From contig NZ_WBJX01000001.1 in assembly GCF_008831075.1 (NCBI RefSeq), positions 478,647 through 542,646 on the forward strand: a stretch of 64,000 nucleotides of DNA, read 5' to 3'. How positions within the stretch are numbered: the first letter of the stretch is position 1; the number at the start of each line of letters is the position of its first letter. This document shows, piece by piece, positions 16,223 through 24,163 of this stretch. The notes beneath the pieces were generated by a model, which saw only the letters and a program-made list of their open reading frames with translations, was not told the origin of the DNA and searched no databases. Source of the stretch: Pseudoclavibacter terrae (GTDB lineage: Bacteria > Actinomycetota > Actinomycetes > Actinomycetales > Microbacteriaceae). The position numbers were made by a program, and so were the translations under genes.

Positions 16223-18711
16223 TGAGCGCCCCAACCTCACCAGGCAACTGGCAGCAGCCGGGGCCGCCCCCGCCCATGGGCGGCGCACCGCCCGGTGCCC
16301 CGGCAGGGGGTCCGCCGCCGGGAACGCCGCTCGGGCAGGGCTCCGACCTCATCGACGGCGACTGGCACAGGCTCCACCCGCTGACGCCGCTCCTCCGTGT
16401 CGGCGTGTTCGTCATCGCCATCGGCGCCTTCCTCATCAACCAGTCGTGGCAGACGATCACGAGCTTCCTCTTCCCGCAGCTCGACGAGTACAGCGGTGCA
16501 GAGTACGACCCAACCAACATGGTGCTCCGCAACGAGGGCTGGCTCTTGTGGGTCGCGCTCGGCATCCTGGCCGTCATCCTCATCCTCGGGCTCTTCAGCT
16601 ACCTGTCGTGGCGCTTCTCGCAGTTCCGCGTCAGCGACACGACCATCGAACTGCAGACCGGGGTGCTGTTCCGTAAGAGCCGCCAAGCGCGACTCGACCG
16701 CGTGCAGGACATCAACATCCAGCGTCCCCTGGTCGCTCGCATCGTCGGCGCCTCGAAGATCGAGATCGGCGTCGCCGGCGAAAACGCGAACATCCAGCTC
16801 GTCTACGTGCGCACGCGCGACGCCGACGGCATCCGCGCCGGAATCCTGCAGCGCGCATCCGGTGCGAAGCGCAACGAGCGCCAAGCCCAGGCGCAGGGGT
16901 ACGCCAACGCCGGGCACGCAGGCGAACCGGGGTCAGCCGTCGGCGGCCCGTCCGCGCCCGGATACGGTCCCGCGAGCGGCTCGGGCGATGCGGCCTCGCA
17001 GCCCCAGCAGAAGCCGCCGACCGCGGAGCAGCTGCGCACGCGAGCATCCGAGTTCTTCGCCCAACGAGTCGAAGAGCTCACGAGCCCAGAACTCGCCCCG
17101 GGCGAGGCCGCACCACAGTCGGTCGTCCGACTCCCGCCGTGGCGGCTCGTCGTCGCCAACCTCGTGAACCCGTGGCTCGTGGTCATCCTCGTAGCCCTCA
17201 TCGCCGGCCTCATCGTCACGTTCACCTTCGGCTTCTGGTGGCTCCTCTTCTCGATCCTGCCCCTCGGCGCCGTCTTCTTCGCCGTCACCGTCGGCCAGAT
17301 CCTGCCGTCGCTGAACTACAGCATCGCGGCCACCCCGGACGGCGTCCGAGTCGGCCGCGGGCTCCTCACCACCAGCAACGACACGGTCCCACCCGGGCGC
17401 ATCCACGCCGTGCAGGTGTCGCAGCCCCTCTTCTGGCGGCCCTTCGACTGGTGGATGGTGCGCATCACCCGCGCCGGCACCGAACAGGTCTCCTCAGACG
17501 GGTCACAGAACCAGGCCGCGCTCACCCGCAACCTCGTCCTCCCCGTCGGCACCCGCGCCGAGACCGAACGCGTCCTCGCGCTGCTCCTGCCCATGCTCGT
17601 CGACGACGAGGTCCGCCGACTCATCGAACTCGGCATGTACAGCAAGGGCGACGACAACTACTTCGTCACCGCCCCGAAACGAGCGGCATGGATGCGCCCG
17701 TTCTCGTGGAAGCGCCACGGGTTCCGCCTCGACAACCGCGCCCTCTACCTTCGCTTCGGCGCGTGGTCGCGCAAACTCACGATCATCCCCGCAGAGCGGA
17801 TGCAGTCCATCGGCCTCGACCGCGGGCCCATCGGCTACTTCGCCAACGTCGTCAACCTCCACGCCCACACCGTGCTCGGCCTCGGAGTGACAACGCGTAT
17901 CGGCATGGTCGACGGCAGCATCGGCATCCGACTCTTCGACGACGTCTCCGCCGTCGCCATCCGCGCCGCGAACCTCGACACCTCCCACCGCTGGCGGGAA
18001 GCCGCCACGCTCAGCGCCATCGCAACCGCGCGCATGCGCGTCGCCGACGCGGCGGCGCGCGGCATCCCCGTCGACAGCCAGACCACCGCCGTCCTGCAAG
18101 CCGAACGCGAGTACCAGCATGCGCTCGCCCAGAGCGGTCTGCAGGAGACCTCCACACCACCCGTCGCGCAGCCCCAAGCGGCACAGGACGCCGCTCCGGC
18201 CCCGGACCTGTCCCGTATCCCCGCCCAGTTCGGCTCCGCGGGGTCCGCGGCCGCGGGAGCCCCCGCGCAGCCTGCGCGGTTCGAGTCCACCGGAACCCCG
18301 ATGCCGGATGCGGTGCCGCCCGCGCCCTCGCGGATCGGACCCGTGCCGGGCGCGCCGGCGAACGGGGCCTGGGCACCGGTCTCCTGGGAGCCCGTCGCCA
18401 CGACGCCGGCCGCCCCAGAATCTGGTATCGACACGACACCGACACCGATGCAGACCCCCGCGACGATCGGACCCGCACCGGTCGGTGCCGCGCCGCAGGT
18501 CCCGAGCGCGCCGCGCATCCCGACCCCACCGACCGGACCGGCGCCGTCAACCCCGTCTGGCCCAGGCGGCACCGCGCCGGCCGAATCGCCGGTCGGCGAA
18601 GCGCCGCAACCGCTCACGCGTCGCCAGCTGCGCGAGCAGCGCCAGAACGGGATCATCCCGCCATCGGATCCAGCACCACACCGCGAGCAGGCTTCGGAGG
18701 ACGGCGCGTGA
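16222..18711 (+). CDS. Multi-bPH_2-domain membrane protein, YdbT-like, with proline-rich tails
   Basis: 829 residues. A Pro/Gly-rich N-terminus (~50 residues) leads to paired membrane helices and a first bPH_2 domain (RQARLDRVQDINIQRPLVAR near residue 155). A linker and a second helix pair follow near 315-360, then a second domain (NDTVPPGRIHAVQVSQPLFW near 390), and a third motif RKLTIIPAERMQSIGLDRGP near 515. The last ~220 residues are low-complexity Ala/Pro. The ATG overlaps the preceding stop, and its own TGA overlaps the GTG of the next gene. A longer frame runs upstream but lies out of register with the first PH gene and is not used. Function unknown, membrane-located. Confidence 0.82.
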   Translation: MSAPTSPGNWQQPGPPPPMGGAPPGAPAGGPPPGTPLGQGSDLIDGDWHRLHPLTPLLRVGVFVIAIGAFLINQSWQTITSFLFPQLDEYSGAEYDPTNMVLRNEGWLLWVALGILAVILILGLFSYLSWRFSQFRVSDTTIELQTGVLFRKSRQARLDRVQDINIQRPLVARIVGASKIEIGVAGENANIQLVYVRTRDADGIRAGILQRASGAKRNERQAQAQGYANAGHAGEPGSAVGGPSAPGYGPASGSGDAASQPQQKPPTAEQLRTRASEFFAQRVEELTSPELAPGEAAPQSVVRLPPWRLVVANLVNPWLVVILVALIAGLIVTFTFGFWWLLFSILPLGAVFFAVTVGQILPSLNYSIAATPDGVRVGRGLLTTSNDTVPPGRIHAVQVSQPLFWRPFDWWMVRITRAGTEQVSSDGSQNQAALTRNLVLPVGTRAETERVLALLLPMLVDDEVRRLIELGMYSKGDDNYFVTAPKRAAWMRPFSWKRHGFRLDNRALYLRFGAWSRKLTIIPAERMQSIGLDRGPIGYFANVVNLHAHTVLGLGVTTRIGMVDGSIGIRLFDDVSAVAIRAANLDTSHRWREAATLSAIATARMRVADAAARGIPVDSQTTAVLQAEREYQHALAQSGLQETSTPPVAQPQAAQDAAPAPDLSRIPAQFGSAGSAAAGAPAQPARFESTGTPMPDAVPPAPSRIGPVPGAPANGAWAPVSWEPVATTPAAPESGIDTTPTPMQTPATIGPAPVGAAPQVPSAPRIPTPPTGPAPSTPSGPGGTAPAESPVGEAPQPLTRRQLREQRQNGIIPPSDPAPHREQASEDGA

Positions 18712-19445
18712 CCGGCAGAGAAGGGCGCCTCGGCATCGGCCTCGTCGGAGACTCGCCCACGGGACTCATCGTCGCGACCGCCCTCGCCGCGGCAGGCCAC
18801 GCGCTCGTCGGCGTCGCCACCGAGTCCGAGGAAGCCAGCGACCGCGCATCCGCGATGCTGCCCGGCGCCCCCAAGCTCACGCAACGCCAAGCCATCGAGC
18901 GGAGCGAACTCGTCATCCTCGCCTACGAAGACGCAGAGCTCGAAGCCCGCGTGCTGGAACTCTCCGAGACGAAGGCCTGGGTTGCAGGGCAGCTCGTCCT
19001 GCACACCGTCGCCGGCCGCGGCACCGCAGTGCTCGGCACCGCCCTCGACCGAGGCGTCATTCCACTCGCCGTGCATCCCGCCATCGAGATCACCGGCACG
19101 AGCCTCGACCTGCACCGCCTCAAAGAAGCGTGGTGCGCGGTCACCGCACCCCGCCCAGTGCTCCCCATCGCGCAGGCCCTCGTCGTCGAACTCGGTGCCG
19201 AACCGGTCATCATCCAAGAACAGGACCGCCCCACCTACGCGGAAGCACTCCACACCGCGACCGAGTTCACCCGCTCCATCGTGAAGCAGGCGACCGAGCT
19301 GCTCACCGGAATCGGCGTCGAGAACCCAGGCTTCATGCTCTCCAGCCTCGTCCGCTCAGCCGCGGACAACGCCCTCAGCGACGCCAACCCGCTTCCCCTC
19401 GACCCGCTCGACGGTACGCTTCCTGAGGCGGACCCGCGCTCGTAG
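18708..19445 (+). CDS. Rossmann-like DUF2520 protein
   Basis: 245 residues from a GTG that overlaps the previous stop as GTGA. LGIGLVGDSPTGLIVATALA is a dinucleotide-binding first strand and glycine turn. SELVILAYEDAELEARV continues the fold. VIPLAVHPAIEITG, with its HP pair and following residues, is the region joining the Rossmann and DUF2520 parts, and the C-terminal half is helical. This family often lies directly upstream of panC in actinobacteria, as here (28-base gap), and may act as an oxidoreductase in pantothenate metabolism, but the reaction is not proven. Confidence 0.82.
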   Translation: MTGREGRLGIGLVGDSPTGLIVATALAAAGHALVGVATESEEASDRASAMLPGAPKLTQRQAIERSELVILAYEDAELEARVLELSETKAWVAGQLVLHTVAGRGTAVLGTALDRGVIPLAVHPAIEITGTSLDLHRLKEAWCAVTAPRPVLPIAQALVVELGAEPVIIQEQDRPTYAEALHTATEFTRSIVKQATELLTGIGVENPGFMLSSLVRSAADNALSDANPLPLDPLDGTLPEADPRS

Positions 19446-19473
19446 CAGCAACCGCCGGTTCCAAGGAGGGCAC

Positions 19474-20328
19474 TTGCCACACGTTCTGACCACGATCGCC
19501 GAAGCCAAGGAAGTGCTCCCGGAGATCGCGAAAAGCGACACCATCGCACTCGTCCCCACGATGGGCGCCCTCCACGACGGGCACCTCTCGCTCGTCGACA
19601 TCGCCAAACGCAGCGCCACCAAGACCGTGGTCTCCGTCTTCGTGAACCCCATGCAATTCGCGCCAGGCGAAGACTTCGAACGGTACCCGCGCACGTTCGA
19701 CGATGACCTCGCCAAACTCGACGAAGCGGGCGTCGACTACGTCTTCGCGCCAGCCGTCAACGACATGTACCCCGACGGCGTCAAGCAGACGCGCGTCGTC
19801 GGCGGATACGCGGCCGGACTCCTCGAGGCAGCGCATCGCCTCGCGCACTTCGACGGCGTCCTCACCGTCGTGACCAAGCTCTTCAACATCGTCCGCCCGA
19901 ACGTCGCCGTCTTCGGCGAGAAAGACGCGCAGCAGCTGTTCCTCGTGCGCCGCCTCGTGCGCGACCTCAACCTCGACATCGACGTCGTCGGGGCGCCCAT
20001 CGTCCGCGAAGACGACGGCCTCGCCCTGTCCAGCCGCAACCGCTACCTCTCCACCGAAGAACGCGCCGCCGCGCTCAGCCTCGTCCGCGCCCTCACCGCC
20101 GCAGCATCCAACGGCGACCGCGGGATCCGAGAGATGATCTCCCAGGCTCAAGGCGCGCTCATGGACGAGAAGCTCGTCAAGATGGACTACGTGTCCATCG
20201 TCGACCCCGAGAGGTTCACGCTCGTCAACGAGGCCTACACGGGCAAAGCGCTCGTGCTCGTCGCCGCCAAGGTCGGCACAACCCGCCTCATCGACAACAT
20301 GAGCGCGTACGTCGGCGAGTACCGCTAG
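19474..20328 (+). CDS. panC: Pantothenate synthetase (pantoate--beta-alanine ligase)
   Basis: 284 residues, the normal family length. TTG start with AAGGAGG 4 bases upstream. Signature segments: LVPTMGALHDGHLSLV (HxGH-type ATP site), VFVNPMQFAPGEDFERYPR (pantoate site), VFGEKDAQQLFLVRR and DDGLALSSRNRYLS (KMSKS-like loop). It joins pantoate and beta-alanine using ATP in the cytoplasm, in coenzyme A biosynthesis. panD and coaX, often next to it, are not in this window. Probably co-transcribed with the DUF2520 gene. Confidence 0.96.
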   Translation: MPHVLTTIAEAKEVLPEIAKSDTIALVPTMGALHDGHLSLVDIAKRSATKTVVSVFVNPMQFAPGEDFERYPRTFDDDLAKLDEAGVDYVFAPAVNDMYPDGVKQTRVVGGYAAGLLEAAHRLAHFDGVLTVVTKLFNIVRPNVAVFGEKDAQQLFLVRRLVRDLNLDIDVVGAPIVREDDGLALSSRNRYLSTEERAAALSLVRALTAAASNGDRGIREMISQAQGALMDEKLVKMDYVSIVDPERFTLVNEAYTGKALVLVAAKVGTTRLIDNMSAYVGEYR

Positions 20329-20421
20329 CCCGCCACGACCCGCGCCGCACATCCGCACAACCCGACGCGCATCCAGCGCGTCGCTAGGCTAGAGATCCGC
20401 CGACCCAAGGGGAACACACAC

Positions 20422-21117
20422 ATGAGCTTTCGCATCCTGACGGTCTGCACCGGCAACATCTGCCGCTCACCGCTCGCAGAGCAGCTCCTTCGCGACGGCC
20501 TCAAAGACCTCCCGGGCGTCACCGTCGAAAGCGCCGGCACCGGGGCCCTCGTCGGCAGCGGCATGCCGCAGCAGGCCCTCGCCCTCGCCGCCCAGTACGG
20601 GGTGACGGACGCCGAAGCCCACATCTCCAGGCAGCTCACCGAGGACATCGCCCGCAGCGCAGGCCTCGTCCTCGCGCTCTCCCGCGACCACCGGCAGCGC
20701 ATCGTCGAGCTCGCCCCCTCCGTCGTGCGACGCACCTTCACCCTTCGCGAGTTCGCGCACATCGCCAGCCAGGTCACCGCCGAGGACCTCGAGGAGACCT
20801 ACGAAGCTCCAGGCGCCAGCTCAAGCTCGCGCCGCTCGCGCCGCGAAGCGCTCGACAGCACCAGCGACGGGGCCGCCGGCGGCGCCTCCGACCAGGACAT
20901 CGCCGCCGCAGCCCTCGCCGCCGCAGTCGGCGCAGCAGCACCGCTGCGCGGCGTCGTCCCCCCACTCGAGAACGCCAGCGACTACGACGTCGTCGACCCG
21001 TTCCGCCGCTCCGACGAGACCTACCAGCGCTCCGGACGCGAACTCGTGCCCGCCGCCGAGACCATCGTCGCCTACCTCGAAGGTGTCGTCGACTGGGCCA
21101 GGGCGCGCACCTCGTAA
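20422..21117 (+). CDS. Low-molecular-weight protein tyrosine phosphatase
   Basis: 231 residues. The P-loop VCTGNICRSPLAEQLL at residues ~8-22 contains the catalytic Cys and Arg (CxxxxxRS), and YDVVDPFRRSDETYQ near residue 190 supplies the general-acid Asp. Between about residues 120 and 185 a Ser/Ala-rich insert (SSSSRRSRREALDST and on) makes it longer than the usual 150-190 residues. AAGGGGAAC before the ATG acts as ribosome binding site. Such enzymes dephosphorylate tyrosine kinases controlling capsule export in other bacteria; the distant glycosyltransferase clusters make that possible, but no kinase is seen here. Confidence 0.88.
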   Translation: MSFRILTVCTGNICRSPLAEQLLRDGLKDLPGVTVESAGTGALVGSGMPQQALALAAQYGVTDAEAHISRQLTEDIARSAGLVLALSRDHRQRIVELAPSVVRRTFTLREFAHIASQVTAEDLEETYEAPGASSSSRRSRREALDSTSDGAAGGASDQDIAAAALAAAVGAAAPLRGVVPPLENASDYDVVDPFRRSDETYQRSGRELVPAAETIVAYLEGVVDWARARTS

Positions 21118-21247
21118 CCACGCCGAGGCCCGCCGGTTCGCGCGACGGCTCGAAGTGCACCAAACTGGGGGAGTGCGTTTCCGAGCGCCGTTCGTCGCGC
21201 CCGGGACACGCACCCACACCCAGACGCACGAACCGCAAGGAGCCCGA

Positions 21248-22747
21248 ATGGCCGACGCGCCCACCCAAGACGCACTCTCCGAGGCGGAAGCCTCCGAGCA
21301 GAAGCAGGTGCGTCTCGACAAGCGCGCGCGGATGCTCGAGTCGGGCATCGCCCCCTACCCGCTGACGCTCCCCATCACGCACACCATCGCCGAGGTGCGT
21401 GCCGCCCACGCCGAGCTCGAGGACGGCGCCTCCACCGGCGAGCGAGCCGGAGTCGCGGGACGCATCGTGCACCTCCGCAACACCGGCAAGCTGTGCTTCG
21501 CGAGCATCCAATCGGGTGACGGCTCGCGCATCCAGATCATGCTCTCGCTCGCAGTCGTCGGCCAGGAGCAGCTGGACCTGTGGAAGGACTACGTCGACCT
21601 CGGCGACCACATCTTCGCGGCCGGCGAGATCATCTCCTCGCGTCGCGGCGAGCTGAGCATCATGGCCGACGAGTGGAAGATGGCCTCCAAGGCCGTTCGC
21701 CCGCTCCCCAACCTGCACAGCGAGCTCAGCGAGGAGACGCGCGTCCGCCAGCGCTACCTCGACCTCATCCAGCGCCCCGTCGCCCGGGACGTCGTCGTCG
21801 CGCGCGCGAAGACCAACGCGTCGCTACGCCAGACGTTCGCGAACCACGAGTTCCTCGAGGTCGAGACGCCCATGCTGCAGACCATGCACGGCGGTGCCGC
21901 GGCCCGCCCGTTCGTGACGCACTCGAACGCCTTCGACACGGAGCTGTTCCTGCGCATCGCGCCCGAGCTGTACCTGAAGCGCGCCGTCGTCGGCGGCCTC
22001 GACCGCGTCTTCGAGATCAACCGCAACTTCCGCAACGAGGGCGCCGACTCGACGCACAGCCCCGAGTTCGCGATGCTCGAGGCCTACCAGGCGTACGGCG
22101 ACTACAACTCCATCGCCGACCTCACGCAGGAGCTCGTGCAGAACGCGGCCCTCGCCGTCTCCGGTTCGCACGTCGTCACGTGGACGGACGGCACCGAGTT
22201 CGACCTGGGCGGAAACTGGGACCGCGTGTCCATGTACCCGTCGCTCTCCGAAGCCGCCGGTGTCGAGATCACGCCATCGACGCCGCTCTCCGAGCTCCTC
22301 GCCCTCGCCGAGAAGGTCGAAGTCGAGGTCAGCCACCCCACGCACGGCAAGCTCGTCGAAGAGCTGTGGGAGCACTTCGTGAAGGACCACCTCACGCGCC
22401 CGACCTTCGTCATGGACTTCCCCGTCGAGACCTCGCCGCTCACCGCATCCCACCGCTCCATCCCCGGCGTGGTCGAGAAGTGGGACCTGTACGTGCGCGG
22501 GTTCGAGCTGGCCACGGGCTACTCGGAGCTCATCGACCCCGTCGAGCAGCGCGCCCGCTTCGTCGAGCAGGCCGCCCTCGGTGCGAAGGGCGACGTTGAG
22601 GCGATGCGCGTCGACGAGGAGTTCCTCACGGCCCTCGAGCACGCCATGCCCCCGTCGGGCGGCATGGGCATGGGCATCGACCGCCTCCTCATGGCCATCA
22701 CGGGCCTCGGCATCCGCGAGACGGTGCTCTTCCCGCTCGTGAAGTAG
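21248..22747 (+). CDS. lysS: Lysyl-tRNA synthetase, class II
   Basis: 499 residues. The ATG at 21248 follows AAGGAG by 6 bases; earlier in-frame codons lack homology. An N-terminal anticodon-binding OB fold (VAGRIVHLRNTGKLCFASIQ) precedes the class II core: motif 1 around LEVETPMLQ, motif 2 FEINRNFRNEGADSTHSPEF and motif 3 GMGMGIDRLLMAITG. It charges tRNA-Lys in the cytoplasm. It ends in a strong hairpin terminator. In many actinobacteria clpC follows closely after lysS; here the two are separated by ~16 kb of accessory genes. Confidence 0.96.
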   Translation: MADAPTQDALSEAEASEQKQVRLDKRARMLESGIAPYPLTLPITHTIAEVRAAHAELEDGASTGERAGVAGRIVHLRNTGKLCFASIQSGDGSRIQIMLSLAVVGQEQLDLWKDYVDLGDHIFAAGEIISSRRGELSIMADEWKMASKAVRPLPNLHSELSEETRVRQRYLDLIQRPVARDVVVARAKTNASLRQTFANHEFLEVETPMLQTMHGGAAARPFVTHSNAFDTELFLRIAPELYLKRAVVGGLDRVFEINRNFRNEGADSTHSPEFAMLEAYQAYGDYNSIADLTQELVQNAALAVSGSHVVTWTDGTEFDLGGNWDRVSMYPSLSEAAGVEITPSTPLSELLALAEKVEVEVSHPTHGKLVEELWEHFVKDHLTRPTFVMDFPVETSPLTASHRSIPGVVEKWDLYVRGFELATGYSELIDPVEQRARFVEQAALGAKGDVEAMRVDEEFLTALEHAMPPSGGMGMGIDRLLMAITGLGIRETVLFPLVK

Positions 22748-22767
22748 CCCGCAGCCATCTGCCGGCA

Positions 22768-22791
22768 GCCGCCGCCCGCTTGGGCGGCGGC
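22768..22791 (+). terminator. Intrinsic terminator after lysS
   Basis: GCCGCCGCCC (22768-22777), loop GCTT, GGGCGGCGGC (22782-22791), then TTCC. A perfect 10-bp all-G/C stem starting 20 bases after the lysS stop. Confidence 0.8.
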
Positions 22792-22825
22792 TTCCGGCGT
22801 CTTCCGGCCTCCCCGTACCACCTCC

Positions 22826-22926
22826 CGCGAGTTGCCCCAAAAGGTCACCATCGCGAACTGCCGCCCGCGAGCTGCCTCAGACGGTGGTTGCGGTGCGCCG
22901 GCAGCACCCCTTTCGGGCAACTCGTG
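22826..22926. repeat. Palindromic repeat family A, upstream copies
   Basis: In a 345-base gap between lysS and the nuclease-like gene. The 11-mer CGCGARYTGCC occurs directly at 22826, 22852 and 22866, and inverted (GGCAACTCGTG) at 22916-22926. The unit 22866-22926 (61 bases) folds as an imperfect hairpin: its left arm CGAGCTGCCTCAGACGGTG resembles the reverse complement of its right arm, CGAGTTGCCCGAAAGGGGTG. A related palindrome occurs on the other side of the gene at 24055. Not explained by a terminator, since lysS already has one. Confidence 0.6.
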
Positions 22927-23080
22927 CCGCGCTGCGCGGGTCACGGATGCTCCGGTCTTCTCTGCAACGCCAGCAAGAGGAAAAGGAGGCGCATCCGGGC
23001 CACTTCGGTGCCGCAGCGGCTGTGGATGGGCGCTGTGCACAGCTGGACCCGACCAGCGTGTAGGAGCTCCGGCGGAGTCG

Positions 23081-23086
23081 TACCGT
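23081..23086 (+). promoter_or_regulatory. Leaderless-type -10 box TACCGT
   Basis: TACCGT, 6 bases, then ATG at 23093; it decides the start in a frame that is open further upstream. Confidence 0.5.
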
Positions 23087-23092
23087 GCCGAG

Positions 23093-24016
23093 ATGAGAAC
23101 GAGCAAACCCCTGCCAGAGCCATTCGAAGGCGTACCATTCCGGACGGCCGATGGCCTGGTGTCCGGGCTCACTCGCGGAAGGCTTCGCGCCGCCGCGAAG
23201 GTACGAGTCCACCACGGCGTGCGGGCGCAACGAGCGCCGCGCGACGCACGCGAACTCGACCTTGCGTATGCCCGCTGCATGCCGCGCGACTCGGCCTTGG
23301 CCGGCATCTCTGCACTCCGATACTGGGGGCTCCCGCTGGCTCGTCACCTCGAGGATCAGATGCTGACGCATGCCTGTCGGCCGGACTTCCATAGGGCCCC
23401 GCGGGGCAGGCGCATCAGGGGAAGCGTGATTGCCAGCGATCTCTTCGACGTGAGAAGCCCGCGCGGCTTCGACGTCGTCTCGCCGCCGATCGGCTGGGCG
23501 CAGGCGGCGATCTCGATCGACGAGCGGGAGCTTCTTGTCGTCGCAGATGCCATGCTCACCTCGTTCGACGGCTATCCCGGGCGCCGCTTCGGCGGGCCGC
23601 TGGCCTCCGGCGCGGAGCTGAAGGACCTGGCCGAGCGGTGGGTGGGGCGGCGCGGGGCGAAGCCGCTCAGGAGAACGGCGGAACGAGCTCGGGCCGGCTC
23701 AGAGTCGCCCGGCGAGTCCCGAACCAGGTTCGTCATGCTTGAAGCGGGGTTCCCCGAACCGATCCCGAATCACTGGGTGCTGCTCGAGGAGGACAGACGA
23801 GCACGGACCGACCTTGCCTATCCGGAGCTCAGGATCGCAATCGAGTACCAGGGGGAGTACCACTTCAGCCCCGAGCAAGTCATCGACGATCTGGAGCGCA
23901 TCCGTGAGTTGCGACTGATGGGGTGGATCGTGATCCTTGTGACGAAGCGCGACATCCGCAACCCTGGGGCATTCCTCGCAGAACTGCGCGCAGCGCTGGC
24001 CGCTCGAGGCGCTTGA
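23093..24016 (+). CDS. Winged-helix (AbiEi-like) plus DUF559/Vsr-like endonuclease-fold protein
   Basis: 307 residues. The N-terminal ~170 residues follow the plan of AbiEi-like proteins: a basic helical start, then SALAGISALRYWGLPL, a strand-rich middle, and ERELLVVADAMLTSFDGYPG. The C-terminal ~75 residues have the PD-(D/E)xK pattern of DUF559/Vsr-like proteins: TDLAYPELRIAIEYQGEYHF (Asp, Glu), then DDLERIRELRLMGW and VILVTKRDI. The core acidic residues are present. A DNA-binding protein with nuclease potential is inferred; no toxin or methylase gene is adjacent. It is flanked on both sides by family A palindromes. Same architecture as the gene at 41885. Confidence 0.75.
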   Translation: MRTSKPLPEPFEGVPFRTADGLVSGLTRGRLRAAAKVRVHHGVRAQRAPRDARELDLAYARCMPRDSALAGISALRYWGLPLARHLEDQMLTHACRPDFHRAPRGRRIRGSVIASDLFDVRSPRGFDVVSPPIGWAQAAISIDERELLVVADAMLTSFDGYPGRRFGGPLASGAELKDLAERWVGRRGAKPLRRTAERARAGSESPGESRTRFVMLEAGFPEPIPNHWVLLEEDRRARTDLAYPELRIAIEYQGEYHFSPEQVIDDLERIRELRLMGWIVILVTKRDIRNPGAFLAELRAALAARGA

Positions 24017-24054
24017 TCTCCGGTGCGCAAGCGCCATCCGGTGCGTGCGCTCTC

Positions 24055-24113
24055 GAGTTGCCTCAAATGGGCGCCAACAGTCCGTCCCGGCGACCCGTTG
24101 GGGCAAGTCGCGC
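24055..24113. repeat. Palindromic repeat family A, downstream copy
   Basis: A 59-base imperfect palindrome 38 bases after the nuclease-like gene. Left arm CGAGTTGCCTCAAATGGGCG; right arm CGACCCGTTGGGGCAAGTCG, whose reverse complement CGACTTGCCCCAACGGGTCG aligns with it. It shares CGAGTTGCCYCAAA with the upstream copies at 22826-22926. Confidence 0.6.
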
Positions 24114-24163
24114 CTCGCGAGGTGGACGAGGGGGCCTGGGCGGAGCCACGCCCAGCGCATCCG

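Noticed and set aside
17139-18707. Long upstream extension of the DUF2520 gene frame
   Set aside because: Arg/His/Pro-rich shadow of the PH-domain gene; the GTG at 18708 begins the Rossmann strand and overlaps the previous stop.
22768-22926. Reading the palindromes after lysS as simply its terminator
   Set aside because: A perfect terminator hairpin already lies at 22768-22791. The further repeats are longer and imperfect, and a copy recurs beyond the next gene at 24055.
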